Under the pieces are notes generated by a model. The model saw only the letters and a list, made by a program, of their open reading frames with translations. It had not been told where the DNA came from and searched no databases. Of a stretch of DNA of 64,000 nucleotides, positions 17,495 through 27,462 are shown piece after piece. The DNA is from Psychrobacter immobilis. GTDB taxonomy: Bacteria; Pseudomonadota; Gammaproteobacteria; Pseudomonadales; Moraxellaceae. Made by a program: the position numbers and the translations under genes. The number at the start of each line of letters is the position of its first letter. Position 1 is the first letter of the stretch. The stretch spans positions 1-64,000 of the forward strand of contig NZ_CAJGZQ010000003.1 in NCBI RefSeq assembly GCF_904846185.1, written 5' to 3'.

Positions 17495-18055
17495 TTAATC
17501 ACTGCCTTCCATTCTAGATTTAACCGCACCAAAAAGTGATTTTCCAGTGTCAGAGTCGCGGGACTCTTGATGACCAATTTTAGTACTACTTTGAGTGTCA
17601 GTCGTAATCATTGGTGCAGTTAAAGTGCGAATCTGTGCTTCGTCACGGGTGTTTTTTTGAATGGTCACTGCAGCAAATAAACTCATGGTAAATGCCATCA
17701 TATAAAAGCCCTTTTCACTTAAGCTTAAACTTCCCGCATTCATCAAACCAATAGCGATTAGCACAATGGATAATCCAAGAGCCGCCCAGCTGATTAGATA
17801 ATACATATTGGTTGTTGGAATACCTTCACTACGATCACGAAGGGTTTTTTGCAAACTAATTGCTGAATAAAGACCTAGCGCCAGCACCGCTATATAATAG
17901 CCTTTTTCATTTAATAACATACTCTGTGCATTCCATAAGCCAAGTAAATACGCTAGGACACCCACCAACATCACCGCCCAAGAAGTCCCGACATAAGCAG
18001 TAGTTGGTTTATAAGCGGCTAGCTGACTCTTAGTAATCGTGTCATTATTCATCAT
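17495..18055 (-). CDS. YiaA/YiaB-type inner-membrane protein
   Basis: A 186-residue protein with two tandem YiaAB units, each a pair of helices (about 20-65 and 78-130) with the repeated pattern 'EKG.Y....L.LY.A...QK..RD'. The two copies can be aligned by eye: LNEKGYYIAVLALGLYSAIS and LSEKGFYMMAFTMSLFAAVT. The C-terminal 45 residues are polar. Function unknown. It sits alone between convergent mnmC and a divergent unknown gene. Confidence 0.85.
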   Translation of the reverse strand: MMNNDTITKSQLAAYKPTTAYVGTSWAVMLVGVLAYLLGLWNAQSMLLNEKGYYIAVLALGLYSAISLQKTLRDRSEGIPTTNMYYLISWAALGLSIVLIAIGLMNAGSLSLSEKGFYMMAFTMSLFAAVTIQKNTRDEAQIRTLTAPMITTDTQSSTKIGHQESRDSDTGKSLFGAVKSRMEGSD

Positions 18056-18247
18056 CTTCCTTAATTAGAAATAGGCAAGCACTTAGTCGTAAAAGATATA
18101 GTGATAAGATACATAATAGCGAGATAAACAGTAGCCAGATACAACTTTTATCGACCGCTATTTTGCCTTAACATAACACAAGCATGTTATATTGTAATCT
18201 AAAAACTTTTTTTTAATAAATAGCATTTTTTATGACAGAGTCCCGAC

Positions 18248-18880
18248 ATGTCTTTTTTTACCTTACTCATTTTGCTTAGCCTAATTGTTATTGTGCCCAT
18301 ATTTTTTGTGATGAAAGAAAAGTCTAAGCACACACAGATTGCTTCTATACAGCGGCATCAAGAATACTTGGCTTCTGCGAATCTTGTCGCTACCCAGTCT
18401 AAAGCAGATATGGCGGTAAACAACGAGGTAAATCATGAGCGAGCTAACGGGCTCAGCATGATTAATTTTTCAGCTCGACATCCTTTTATCAAGCTACTTT
18501 ATGACGAGCAAGTACCTAAGGCGTTTCGATCTGTGATGGATGATATTGGACAACAATATGAGTCTACCCATCATGAAGAAATCACTGAATCACAGCTATT
18601 TACTCTCAATAAACTCATCACCACACGTGTTCCAGAATTGATTGGCGACTACCTTAGCCTCGATAAACATTATGCCAAAACAGTCATTATTGATACCGAC
18701 AAACAAAATACCAGCTATGACATGGTATTAGATCAATTAAACTCGATTTTAGACTTTTCTCAAAAGCTCAATATCCAAAGCCAAAGTGGCGTTGTAGACA
18801 AGCTACTTGCCAGCCGTCGATACTTAGATGACGTGTATAAAGAAAGCGGTATGGCAGCCGACAATCTAAAACTGAAATAA
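18248..18880 (+). CDS. membrane-anchored protein of unknown function
   Basis: A 210-residue protein. One N-terminal membrane helix (about 4-21) is followed by a mostly helical, charged soluble part; no known motif is recognised. Hydrophobic/charged heptads around 148-205 suggest a helical bundle (DQLNSILDFSQKLNIQSQSG). Codon use and composition resemble its neighbours, and the start has an acagag motif, so it looks like a genuine gene. The next gene is a lipoprotein on the same strand, 116 bp downstream. Confidence 0.65.
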   Translation: MSFFTLLILLSLIVIVPIFFVMKEKSKHTQIASIQRHQEYLASANLVATQSKADMAVNNEVNHERANGLSMINFSARHPFIKLLYDEQVPKAFRSVMDDIGQQYESTHHEEITESQLFTLNKLITTRVPELIGDYLSLDKHYAKTVIIDTDKQNTSYDMVLDQLNSILDFSQKLNIQSQSGVVDKLLASRRYLDDVYKESGMAADNLKLK

Positions 18881-18996
18881 TAATGCCTGTAAATAGTAAG
18901 CAAGAAATTGATAGTAATAGCAAATGACGGTCATATTTGACTGTGAGGGATAAATAAGTCTACGTCGTTCACTATATTTAAACAAAAACTCTGCCA

Positions 18997-19638
18997 ATGG
19001 ATAGCCGTATTATCATGAAAATCGATGCTCTTACAATTGCAAAATCAAAGCCCTATTTTCAGGCAATTTCTGCTATTTTTTTAAGTCTCTCACTATTGAG
19101 TGCTTGCCAAAAAACACCAGAGCCTGAGACAGATAACGAAACAATCTCTGAAGCGGCGGTACAAACCACACCCGTGACTAGCAATATTAATGTTGATACG
19201 ACCGCTGATAATGGTGATGATATCGCAAATTCTGAAGTAAGCTCAGAACAAGATGTAAGCTTAACTGAGCTAGAAAATGACCTTAGTGCAACAGACTCGG
19301 TAGCAAACAATACTGCCATAACACCAAATCCAGAACAAGCCTTTAAAGGTGCGCAAATTACTGATGTCCGTTATAAAAATGCGGCTGGTGAATCACTCTC
19401 GGTCGTTTTTGAAACCTCAGCAGCAGGCGTACTCAACGCTATCATTAGCCTACCTAATAAACCAAAAATGACACTAAGTGCACCTGAAGGTCAAGGCAAT
19501 AACCCAACTTATCGATCAACCGATGGCAGTATCCAACTGGTCAGTCATGCTGGTGGTGGTACTATCGACCTTGTCCAAAATAACAAAATTACTAGCTTTG
19601 ATGCAGTCAGTGCCGAAGCAGAGCTCATCACTGAGTAA
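18997..19638 (+). CDS. lipoprotein of unknown function
   Basis: A 213-residue protein with a lipoprotein signal ending LLSAC (Cys37; Cys31 if the ATG at 19015 is used, which gives a more usual signal length). Residues about 40-115 are acidic, Thr/Ser/Asn-rich and probably unstructured. The C-terminal 95 residues form a compact predicted beta domain (ITDVRYKNAAGESLSVVFE, GNNPTYRSTDGSIQLVSHAG). This resembles small adhesin-like or MliC-like beta domains but I cannot assign it. It ends at a very strong bidirectional hairpin. Confidence 0.7.
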   Translation: MDSRIIMKIDALTIAKSKPYFQAISAIFLSLSLLSACQKTPEPETDNETISEAAVQTTPVTSNINVDTTADNGDDIANSEVSSEQDVSLTELENDLSATDSVANNTAITPNPEQAFKGAQITDVRYKNAAGESLSVVFETSAAGVLNAIISLPNKPKMTLSAPEGQGNNPTYRSTDGSIQLVSHAGGGTIDLVQNNKITSFDAVSAEAELITE

Positions 19639-19693
19639 TTGATTAAAAAATACAGCTTAGCACCTTTAAACATTACGAACAGAAATCTCTTGA

Positions 19694-19742
19694 GCATTAA
19701 AAAGGCGACAAATATTTATGATATTTGCCGCCTTTTTAATGC
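19694..19742. terminator. bidirectional terminator with 22-bp arms
   Basis: Arms of 22 bp with one mismatch around a 5-base loop (ttatg), including A5 and T5 tracts. It lies between convergent genes; an unusually long perfect stem for this window. Confidence 0.88.
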
Positions 19743-19755
19743 TATTAACTTTTCT

Positions 19756-20430
19756 CTATCCAAATCCAGTTACGTTGCCAAACAGACTGACCAGCCAACT
19801 GATTACTGCCCACAGTCCCCAACCAACCACTACAATAACGATCAATCCCAACAGATCGGGAATGTGCAAATACAGCCATGCAATGATAGGATTGTGCCAA
19901 AAAGCGCCAAAACGGCTACGCTGTTTGTCTTCTAGCGATTGATGCAAAAACGGCCGATCCATGTGCATCGTTTCAGTAATACCATATTCATCGTGCAGAT
20001 GCTCATGCACGATGCCTAAAGTCTTACGACTGGGGCGAATAAAAATATCGAGCAACGTGCCAATACCCGGTACGATACCAACGACCATATCAATGAGTGC
20101 CAGTCTGACCGCAGGCGTCATTTTATGCGCTGGCACTCCCAACTGACGCCCTAATACAAAAGCATAGCTGGTTAAAGCCAGTCCCGCTAAATCTCCTGCC
20201 AGCGGAATCGTCGAAAGCGCCGCATCTGCACCCATGCCTTGTTTGGTAAAAGGCACACGTACCAGCGAATCCATCGTATTAGCAAACTTAGCCAATTTAC
20301 GCTCGGTGGCGATCACTTGTTCGCGTGTTAATCCGTGCTCAGCTAACTTTGCTTGATAATCGATGACAGGTGCATTGGCATCAGAAGATTTTTTCGCTTT
20401 TGACTTTGAGAGCTTTTTGAAATTATCCAT
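19756..20430 (-). CDS. DUF4112 membrane protein
   Basis: A 224-residue protein from the ATG at 20430 (MDNFKKLSK), preferred to an upstream TTG-type start because it overlaps ubiA by only 8 bases. A basic N-terminus is followed by the DUF4112 core: [19 protein letters not shown], a [13 protein letters not shown] helix, and [23 protein letters not shown], then a C-terminal membrane helix. The family is of unknown function. Overlap with ubiA indicates translational coupling. Confidence 0.8.
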   Translation of the reverse strand: MDNFKKLSKSKAKKSSDANAPVIDYQAKLAEHGLTREQVIATERKLAKFANTMDSLVRVPFTKQGMGADAALSTIPLAGDLAGLALTSYAFVLGRQLGVPAHKMTPAVRLALIDMVVGIVPGIGTLLDIFIRPSRKTLGIVHEHLHDEYGITETMHMDRPFLHQSLEDKQRSRFGAFWHNPIIAWLYLHIPDLLGLIVIVVVGWGLWAVISWLVSLFGNVTGFG

Positions 20431-21340
20431 TAAAAGTCGTCCATAGACAAGCGATTGCAATGAGAGCAAAGACGTAACGCCCTACCCATATATTGGCTAA
20501 AAACGCCTGAAAACAGGCTCTTGCATTACGAGTAGCACAAGCGCTATTTTGCTTAGCAAACATCATCGCCACTAACGCCAAGCCAAATACTGGCGTCAGG
20601 CCTAAGCTTGTCGGTGCAAAGTAATGCCAAATGACCGCGCCCATAATAAGCAAAAACAATGTTTGTAGCAGCGAGATAATAATCACATCATAACGACCAA
20701 ATAATATGGCCGTTGATTTGACCCCAATTTTTAAATCATCTTCACGGTCAGCCATAGCATATTGGGTATCATAAGCCACGGTCCAACACATATAAGCGAC
20801 AAATAATAGCCAACACCAAATATCAGGCGCACCTTGTATCGCCACATACGCCATCGGTATCGCCCAACCAAACGCCGCTGCTAAAAATACTTGCGGCAAA
20901 TGGGTAAAACGCTTCATAAATGGATAAATGAATGCCAATAACACTGCGCCAAGCGACCAGTAAAATACGGCTATCGGCAAAAAGAACAGCAAACTGGCGC
21001 TGAGTAATACCAATACTAAAAAAGCAGCGATTGCTTCTTTAGCAGACAGACGCCCATCAGCTAATGGACGTCCTTTGGTGCGGGTCACATGACCATCGAC
21101 CTTACGATCGGCAAAATCATTGATCGCGCAACCTGCCGCCCGCATAAAAATTGCGCCCAGCGCAAAAATCACCAACATCTTAAGACTTGGTAGACCTGCA
21201 CTTGAACCTTGCTGTTGCGCTTGACCCATCGCCGCCAGCATTACGCCCCATAGCGTTGGCCATAATAATAGCTCAATACCTACTGGTTTATCAAAGCGCG
21301 TCAGCTGCAGGTAAGCTTGTAGTTTGTCGTTAAATGTCAT
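20423..21340 (-). CDS. ubiA: 4-hydroxybenzoate polyprenyltransferase
   Basis: A 305-residue integral membrane prenyltransferase, second step of ubiquinone synthesis. Both Asp-rich metal/diphosphate motifs are present: NDFADRKVD (with the following TKGRPLADG) and DREDDLKIG. Eight to nine helices are expected. No ubiC (chorismate lyase) is adjacent. The gene overlaps the DUF4112 gene at its 3' end. Confidence 0.95.
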   Translation of the reverse strand: MTFNDKLQAYLQLTRFDKPVGIELLLWPTLWGVMLAAMGQAQQQGSSAGLPSLKMLVIFALGAIFMRAAGCAINDFADRKVDGHVTRTKGRPLADGRLSAKEAIAAFLVLVLLSASLLFFLPIAVFYWSLGAVLLAFIYPFMKRFTHLPQVFLAAAFGWAIPMAYVAIQGAPDIWCWLLFVAYMCWTVAYDTQYAMADREDDLKIGVKSTAILFGRYDVIIISLLQTLFLLIMGAVIWHYFAPTSLGLTPVFGLALVAMMFAKQNSACATRNARACFQAFLANIWVGRYVFALIAIACLWTTFNG

Positions 21341-21447
21341 GGCTTTTTATTATCATTAATAGAAGGTTTTTTTGTGCATGTTTGCCTACTTTTTCGGCAG
21401 CTCTTATATGAAGTGCTATTACATTGAATTATTAATACATTGGCGAG

Positions 21448-21690
21448 CTACTGAATTTGCTGCCACAGTTTATTTGCTTCGATGAGCGACAGCTCAGGAT
21501 ATTGTTTACGTAAAGCTTTAATGGCAGGGATTTTGTCTTTTTGTGCGGCTTGCTGCCGCAAGAATCTCAAGTAATCTTCAGGGCGACTCAATTCTTTTAA
21601 ACGAGCTTCTAGCCTTAATATTCGGGTGCGCAAAATAATGTTTATTAATAATAATCCTGCACCCATGATCCAAATAATTAGCGTCGACAT
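21448..21690 (-). CDS. small membrane protein with L7/L12-like C-terminus
   Basis: An 80-residue protein. One N-terminal membrane helix (about 3-20) is followed by a basic helix (RTRILRLEARLKEL) and a C-terminal segment DKIPAIKALRKQYPELSLIE that matches the helix-turn-helix signature of the ribosomal L7/L12 C-terminal domain (pattern K..AIK.+R....L.L.EA..L). It is not L7/L12 itself, which is soluble and about 120 residues. Such short membrane-tethered variants occur in some bacteria; function unknown. It lies between rsmJ and ubiA on the same strand. Confidence 0.75.
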   Translation of the reverse strand: MSTLIIWIMGAGLLLINIILRTRILRLEARLKELSRPEDYLRFLRQQAAQKDKIPAIKALRKQYPELSLIEANKLWQQIQ

Positions 21691-21822
21691 TCCCTGCTCC
21701 TAAATCCAATCACTCTAAATTTTACAAATATGAAGTTGCTAACTGCGCGCTCTAAGCTCAATAACTGAGTCAAATAACTTAGTTCAACAGCTAGGCGCAT
21801 TTATTATGATGAGAAACGGCTA

Positions 21823-22743
21823 TTAAACAAAATAACCATCAAAGCGTACGGCTTCGTTATGCCAGCTCTCACTTGGTTGTTGATGCGCAAGTAACGGCGC
21901 AAATTGCGGACGCTTAACGACCACGCGCCCCTGTATGTTTGTGTTCTGTACCTTTTGACGGATGACTGCTTGCGCACTTTGTAGCAACTGTTCTTCTTGT
22001 TCTAGCGTTGGTGGGCTAGCCAATTGGTGTAAGGCTTGCATGTGCTTGCCCACTTTAGCGCCTTTACCCGTTTTGCTATCTTGATAACTGTCTTCCGGAA
22101 ACATAGGATCCAGATACACCACATCGACTGCTTTCATATCGATTTCTTTAGTGTCATCTATCGCATCCGCTGCTAGAGTTGCAAAATAGCCAAGCGCATC
22201 GGTATTGATAATATGCAGACGGTGCATCAGCTTTTGCCAATTTGCTAGCCCACTCATACGCTGCTGCTCTACTAACAATAACAATGCCATCAAGGGCTGC
22301 TGCTCGAGCATAATGACCTGTGCGCCCGTACTGGCTAATATCAAACTGTCATGACCAAAGCCTGCTGTAGCATCGATAACCTGACTGTCAGATGTGATTT
22401 TGACTGCTTGTAATAATAACTCAGACTTACGCCCCGCGCTCACCACACGGCGTTGCAGCTTATCCCATTCTGGTGCAACGCTTAACCCATCGCTCAGCCA
22501 TGATAGCTTATTTTTTTCATCCAACAACAATATAGGTTGGGTAGCTGTCTGGCTTAACTGCTGGCGACGTTTTTGACTAAGCTTATCGGTAAACAGCTCA
22601 AGGTGTAAAATAATGGGCAGTTTATGTATAGCAATCAGTGTTTGCAGGCTTTCAACCTGCGTGTACTGTGACTCATTCACGTAGAAAAGTTGGCAGTGCA
22701 TAATGTTACTACTCTCTTTGAACCCTTGGCGTGAAGCAGTCAT
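21823..22743 (-). CDS. rsmJ: 16S rRNA (guanine(1516)-N(2))-methyltransferase
   Basis: A 306-residue RsmJ. SAM-binding motif I is IDATAGFGHDSLILAS (about 120-135) with the acidic LEQQPLMALLL next; the catalytic motif is VVYLDPMFPE. The C-terminal HNEAVRFDGY matches the family. The longer N-terminus before the domain (about 115 residues) is usual for RsmJ. An aggaaag motif precedes the ATG chosen; an internal ATG at 22701 would remove 14 residues. It methylates G1516 of 16S rRNA. Confidence 0.92.
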   Translation of the reverse strand: MTASRQGFKESSNIMHCQLFYVNESQYTQVESLQTLIAIHKLPIILHLELFTDKLSQKRRQQLSQTATQPILLLDEKNKLSWLSDGLSVAPEWDKLQRRVVSAGRKSELLLQAVKITSDSQVIDATAGFGHDSLILASTGAQVIMLEQQPLMALLLLVEQQRMSGLANWQKLMHRLHIINTDALGYFATLAADAIDDTKEIDMKAVDVVYLDPMFPEDSYQDSKTGKGAKVGKHMQALHQLASPPTLEQEEQLLQSAQAVIRQKVQNTNIQGRVVVKRPQFAPLLAHQQPSESWHNEAVRFDGYFV

Positions 22744-22790
22744 CTCTACTTTCCTATTCGCGGCTTATAGACCCAATCCTACAATCGGCT

Positions 22791-23633
22791 CTAGCCTGCC
22801 ATTTGATAACCAAAACCCCAAGCCGCTATTAATACAATGATGCCAGTAATAATGCGTAACCACGCAAAGATTTTAAAATCACGACGACTGACCCATTCTA
22901 CTAGCAAACGGATACAGAGTAAGGCGACGATAAATGACACCACCGTACCTATACCTAATACCAGCCAATCCTCGCTATTGGTCAATACGTCATGATGCTT
23001 CAGCAAATCTAATAATGCCGCGCCCACGATGACTGGAATACCCAAAAAGAAAGAAAATTCAGCGGAAGCTTTGCGTGAGACGCCGAGCCATAGCGCGCCG
23101 ATAATTGTCGCGCCTGAGCGTGATGTTCCCGGTATCAATGCCAGACATTGCAGCAGACCAATCATCAACGCGGTTTTTAGATTGACGTCTTCTGCTTCTT
23201 GCGCAATAATCGTTTTAGGGCGATTTTCTACATAGAATATCAATAAGCCACCGATAATCAGCATAATTGCCACGACGATAGGATTAAATAAATATGATTT
23301 AATCTCATCGGCGAAGGTAAAACCAACGATCATCACCGGAATAGTCGCCACAATCAAGCTAAGTCCAAGCTGTCTTGGATTACTCATGCCTTCAGCTTTG
23401 CCTGTCAGCAGACCCATAAGCGCTTGCCATAGTCTGTCCCAGTAATCATAAATGACCGCTAAGATAGCGCCAAGCTGCACCACTACCACAAATAAATCGA
23501 CTTTTTCTTTGGTCCAAAAGCCCAGCAAATCCGCTGATAAAATCAAGTAGCCAGTGCTAGAGATGGGTAAAAATTCAGTGATACCTTCAACGATACCCAT
23601 GATAATAGCTTGAATTAATAAAATGATATCCAC
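22791..23633 (-). CDS. uppP: undecaprenyl-diphosphatase
   Basis: A 280-residue BacA/UppP. Both active-site motifs are clear: EGITEFLPISSTGYLIL (about 15-31) and PGTSRSGATI. About eight helices. It recycles undecaprenyl diphosphate for peptidoglycan synthesis and confers background bacitracin tolerance. The start is GTG with an aggaaa motif upstream. It lies 47 bp from rsmJ, same strand, so a shared transcript is likely. Confidence 0.95.
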   Translation of the reverse strand: MDIILLIQAIIMGIVEGITEFLPISSTGYLILSADLLGFWTKEKVDLFVVVVQLGAILAVIYDYWDRLWQALMGLLTGKAEGMSNPRQLGLSLIVATIPVMIVGFTFADEIKSYLFNPIVVAIMLIIGGLLIFYVENRPKTIIAQEAEDVNLKTALMIGLLQCLALIPGTSRSGATIIGALWLGVSRKASAEFSFFLGIPVIVGAALLDLLKHHDVLTNSEDWLVLGIGTVVSFIVALLCIRLLVEWVSRRDFKIFAWLRIITGIIVLIAAWGFGYQMAG

Positions 23634-23729
23634 GATGGCTTTCCTAAATATGGATCTATTGGCTAATAGTGTTTTAGAGTATTTTTATATTTTATATAGC
23701 GCTGATAATGGCTGGCATTAATATGATGG

Positions 23730-24413
23730 TTACGCCTTACCTTGCTCTTTTAGCGTTTTCCACGCTTGATTGCGAAGATACTTTGGTAACGCTTGCGAGG
23801 CTTCTGTACCGCCTGTCGCCATAAATTGAGCCATACCAAGCTGCCCTATCACAGTAGCATCAGGGTGAATATCTGCCTGAATGATCTGACCGTCATGTAA
23901 TGTTAATAACGGCGCACCATTGCCAGCAATGGGAATATTAAGCACGGTCTGGCTATCATAATCGAGCAACTGCTCGGTATCTTTGCCATTTTCTTGATTA
24001 ACCGCCTGCATAAGGTTGTCTATTAGCACATATTGCCCAAAATAAACTTGCTGCATACGCGCATCAAGGGCGCTATACACTTCGGTCACGCCATATTTCT
24101 GATACGCCGCTTGCGCAATCGCTTGTAGGCTTGAGACTCCGACACAAGGAATATCATGGGCGACAGACAATGCTTGTACTACTGCCGTATTAATCCGTAT
24201 GCCACTAAAGGCACCAGGACCACGGTTAAATATCAAGGCTTGTAAATCAGCAAGGTTGAGCTTAGCCTCGGACAAAGCGGCGTCAATCATCGGTAGAATT
24301 TGCTGGGTTTGCTGGCGTTTACCCGTCTCCGTATGACTCGATAGCACTTGACCACTGGCATCTAAAATCGCGATCGAACACTGATCAAACACGGTATCCA
24401 TTGCTAAAAACAT
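23730..24413 (-). CDS. tsaB: tRNA t6A biosynthesis protein TsaB
   Basis: A 227-residue TsaB (YeaZ), the non-catalytic partner of TsaD in making threonylcarbamoyladenosine at tRNA position 37. The ASKHA fold signatures are seen: LAMDTVFDQCSIAILD, FNRGPGAFSGIRI, and YSALDARMQQVYFGQY. Three in-frame starts (GTG, ATG, ATG) are packed together; a ggagg site overlaps the first, so the third, at 24413, has the right spacing and was chosen. Confidence 0.93.
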   Translation of the reverse strand: MFLAMDTVFDQCSIAILDASGQVLSSHTETGKRQQTQQILPMIDAALSEAKLNLADLQALIFNRGPGAFSGIRINTAVVQALSVAHDIPCVGVSSLQAIAQAAYQKYGVTEVYSALDARMQQVYFGQYVLIDNLMQAVNQENGKDTEQLLDYDSQTVLNIPIAGNGAPLLTLHDGQIIQADIHPDATVIGQLGMAQFMATGGTEASQALPKYLRNQAWKTLKEQGKA

Positions 24414-24541
24414 CATCACCTCCGCCTATTCACTTAGCATTATAAAACAGCGCCTATCATAGCATTTAGGATAGGCAAATTTTATTAATTTCTAAATTTT
24501 CATACTTAATCCATCAATATTTATGGGAACATGACAGACAT

Positions 24542-24576
24542 AAAAAAACCCAAAGCGACTTGCACCTTGGGGTTTT
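24542..24576 (-). terminator. ffh terminator
   Basis: On the minus strand, arms aaaaccccaag / ctttgggtttt (one mismatch) with a 10-base loop, then a T-tract. It lies 42-76 bp past the ffh stop. Confidence 0.75.
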
Positions 24577-24617
24577 CATTAAGAATTGAATACTATAGCA
24601 ATCTAAGCATCTATCAA

Positions 24618-26168
24618 TTAAAAACGGGTTTTAAACTTTTTTGGCGCTTGGTTTTGCATTTCCTGCATTTGTTTTTGCATCTCTTCGGTGCTTGGCATGT
24701 TGTTTGGATCTAGACCCATCTGCTTAGCCATTTGTTGTGGATTCACATCCTTGACGCCGCCTTGCTGACCGCCGCCACCAAATAAAGGACCGCCACCGCC
24801 GCCACCAGCACCGCCACCACCCATCAACCCTTGCATCGATTTCATCATTTTACTGATGCCTTCAGGCTTAGAGATCATTTTCATCATTTTTGCCATTTGC
24901 TTGTGTTGTTTGAGCAAACGATTGACGTCTTGAATCTCACGTCCAGAACCTGCGGCAATACGGCGCTTACGGCTTGGGTTAATTTTATCGGGATTTTTGC
25001 GCTCAAATGGCGTCATTGAATTAATCAATGCTTCCATTTCACGTACTTTTTCTTCTGGCTTAGCATCTTCAACCGCTTTTTGCATATCCGAGCCACCCAT
25101 ACCTGGCATCTTATCTAAGAAGCCTGCCATGCCGCCCATGCTTTTCATTTGTTGGAACTGGGTCAATAGATCCTCAAGGTCGAAATCACCGCCCTTTTGC
25201 ATCTTTTTCGCCATTTTTTCGGCTTTATCACGGTCGATTTTTTGTTCAACTTCTTCGACTAGGCTTAAGACGTCACCCATACCAAGTATACGTTGAGCGA
25301 TACGTTCAGGATGGAACAGCTCTAACGCATCTAATTTTTCACCGCGACCTAAAAACTTAATCGGTTTGCCAGTAATCGCACGTACAGAAAGTGCCGCACC
25401 ACCGCGCGCATCACCATCCGTCTTAGTTAAAATCACACCCGTTAATGGCAGCGCATCATTAAAGGCTTTAGCAGTATTTGCCGCATCTTGACCCGTCATC
25501 GCATCGACGACGAACAAGGTTTCAGAAGGATTGACTGCCGCGGTTAACGCCTTAATCTCAGCCATCATAGTCTCATCGATAGCCAGACGACCAGCGGTAT
25601 CAATAATCAAAATATCTTGGTACTGAATCTTTGCTTCTTCGATAGCACGCAGCGCAATATCAATCGGGTTTTCGTCGCTACTTGAATTAACAAACTTGGC
25701 ATTCACTTGACCTGCCACTTGCTCAAGCTGAGCAATCGCCGCTGGACGATAGACGTCAGCGGATACTAGCATGACCTTTTTCTTATGACGCTCTTGTAAA
25801 AACTTCGCTAATTTACCGGCAGTCGTGGTTTTACCTGCCCCTTGCAAACCAGCTAGTAGATAAACAACAGGTGGCTTACCCGTCATCTCAAGCTGCTGAT
25901 TGGCACTGCCCATCATTTCGGTCAGCTCGTCATGGACGATTTTGACAAAGGCTTGCCCCGGTGCCAACTCTTTGAGTACTTCTGCACCAAGCGCTTGCTC
26001 TTTGACGCGCTTCACAAAGTCACGGGTGACGGGTAGCGCGACGTCGGCTTCTAGTAGCGCCATACGCACTTCACGCAGGGTATCTTTGATGTTGTCTTCG
26101 GTCAACTGCCCAGTACCGACGATATTGCGCAGGCTCGACGATAAGCGTTCTGTTAAGGTATCAAACAT
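24618..26168 (-). CDS. ffh: signal recognition particle protein (SRP54)
   Basis: A 516-residue Ffh, the GTPase that binds 4.5S RNA and signal sequences and delivers ribosomes to FtsY. Order: N domain (1-85), G domain with GLQGAGKTT (about 107-115), DTAGRLAID and TKTDGDARGG, then the Met-rich M domain (from about 330), with the RNA-binding NPSRKRRIAAGSG near 395. The C-terminus has a striking glycine run between residues about 448 and 475 (GGGGAGGGGGGPLFGGGG) and ends in a Met/Gln-rich tail, longer than in E. coli. Four 16-bp imperfect repeats lie in its leader. Confidence 0.96.
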   Translation of the reverse strand: MFDTLTERLSSSLRNIVGTGQLTEDNIKDTLREVRMALLEADVALPVTRDFVKRVKEQALGAEVLKELAPGQAFVKIVHDELTEMMGSANQQLEMTGKPPVVYLLAGLQGAGKTTTAGKLAKFLQERHKKKVMLVSADVYRPAAIAQLEQVAGQVNAKFVNSSSDENPIDIALRAIEEAKIQYQDILIIDTAGRLAIDETMMAEIKALTAAVNPSETLFVVDAMTGQDAANTAKAFNDALPLTGVILTKTDGDARGGAALSVRAITGKPIKFLGRGEKLDALELFHPERIAQRILGMGDVLSLVEEVEQKIDRDKAEKMAKKMQKGGDFDLEDLLTQFQQMKSMGGMAGFLDKMPGMGGSDMQKAVEDAKPEEKVREMEALINSMTPFERKNPDKINPSRKRRIAAGSGREIQDVNRLLKQHKQMAKMMKMISKPEGISKMMKSMQGLMGGGGAGGGGGGPLFGGGGQQGGVKDVNPQQMAKQMGLDPNNMPSTEEMQKQMQEMQNQAPKKFKTRF

Positions 26169-26641
26169 AAATAACTCTCAGTTAAAATAATTCTTGGTGA
26201 AAACAATATTTACTTAAAATAATGCTTACTTAAAACAATACTTAGCTAAAACTGGCTTCAGCTTAAATGGCGGATAAATATTATTAGGGAATACTGTAAA
26301 GCATTTAATCGTATCTTCATAAAAACAATGATAAAAAATAGTCTATTATCAATACTATAGCACCAAGACGATGCCAAAATTATAATGATTTAGCAAATAC
26401 AGCATTACCAAAGCTTGGCGCGGCGCTTTATGACTTATAGACAATCGCTTTATAAGCTAGGCATATGAGCGCTTATTCAAGCAAACTTGGCCAAGCATTT
26501 ATAAGGAATAAGCAAGTTGGTGCTCAATTGGCACCCATTTTATGATAAATTGGACGATTATTCTAATCATTCCGATAATACCACTTTAGCATTAAATTGA
26601 GCGGCTATTTTACGCTCAGTATGAGATGAGGCATTATATCT
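26169..26641. other. divergent intergenic region, ffh / ccsA-like
   Basis: About 470 bp, AT-rich, expected to hold both promoters. It contains the 16-bp tandem repeat listed separately. I see no RNA gene or ORF. Confidence 0.55.
26184..26247. repeat. 4 x 16-bp imperfect tandem repeat in ffh leader
   Basis: Units aaaataattcttggtg, aaaacaatatttactt, aaaataatgcttactt and aaaacaatacttagct follow one another without gaps, 16 bp upstream of the ffh start. Confidence 0.8.
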
Positions 26642-27433
26642 GTGCACTTTGCATTCTTACTTGCTAGCCTAGCCTATATCTTAGTCAGCGCTTACCTTAG
26701 TTGGGCGCTGACTCGGGATAAGCCTATCCATAAAGGCATCAGTTTGGGATTATTGATGGTCGGCATGCTCGCGCATGCGGCGCTACTTTATCCTTATGTT
26801 GTTACGCTTTACGGGCTAAATTTCAATCTTTTTAATATCATTAGCCTAATCAGCTTATTCTTTTTGTTCTTCTATTTTTTATTTTGTTTGTATCGCCCCA
26901 TTGTTAGTCTGGGCATACTGGCAGCGCCAACAGCATTGGTAGGGTTGACAATTGGCTATATTGGCCGTGCGCCTTATCAACCTATTACAAATATCAGTAT
27001 TGGGCTTGAAGCTCATATATTACTGTCACTTGCCGCCTATTGTGTGCTGCTGATGGCAGCGGTGCAAGCGCTATTTTTGCGCCTACAAATACGCGAACTC
27101 AAGCACCACTCTATTCATCGTTTTTGGGTCAATAAACTACCGTCACTACAAAGTATGGAGAGTCTATTATTCGATATGCTATTGGTCGGTTTTGTCCTGC
27201 TGAGTATCGCATTGGGCATTGGCTTTATCTATGTAGAGGATTTGATGGCGCAGCATATTGTGCATAAGACCGTGTTTAGCCTGCTGTCTTGGTTATTGTT
27301 TGGGGCGCTACTGGTCGGTAATTGGCGTGCTGGATGGCGGGGCAAACGTGCCGCTAATATGACTATCTATGCTTTTATCCTATTAGCTATCGGCTTTGTG
27401 GGCAGCAAGTTTGTGTTAGAGATGCTGATATAA
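26642..27433 (+). CDS. CcsA/YpjD-type cytochrome c assembly protein
   Basis: A 263-residue membrane protein with eight hydrophobic segments. The layout (N-terminal three helices, a long periplasmic loop after GLTIGYIGRAPYQ, then HILLSLAAYCVLLMAAVQAL and a final pair of helices with HKTVFSLLSWLLFGALLVG) matches the CcsA/HemX-like family. The family's conserved histidines in haem-handling loops appear at HILL and HKTVF. Position divergent from ffh is common in gammaproteobacteria. The exact role (haem export or haemylation) is not settled. Start is GTG. Confidence 0.85.
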   Translation: MHFAFLLASLAYILVSAYLSWALTRDKPIHKGISLGLLMVGMLAHAALLYPYVVTLYGLNFNLFNIISLISLFFLFFYFLFCLYRPIVSLGILAAPTALVGLTIGYIGRAPYQPITNISIGLEAHILLSLAAYCVLLMAAVQALFLRLQIRELKHHSIHRFWVNKLPSLQSMESLLFDMLLVGFVLLSIALGIGFIYVEDLMAQHIVHKTVFSLLSWLLFGALLVGNWRAGWRGKRAANMTIYAFILLAIGFVGSKFVLEMLI

Positions 27434-27462
27434 AATCAGCGCTGCAATAGCAATAGATCCAG

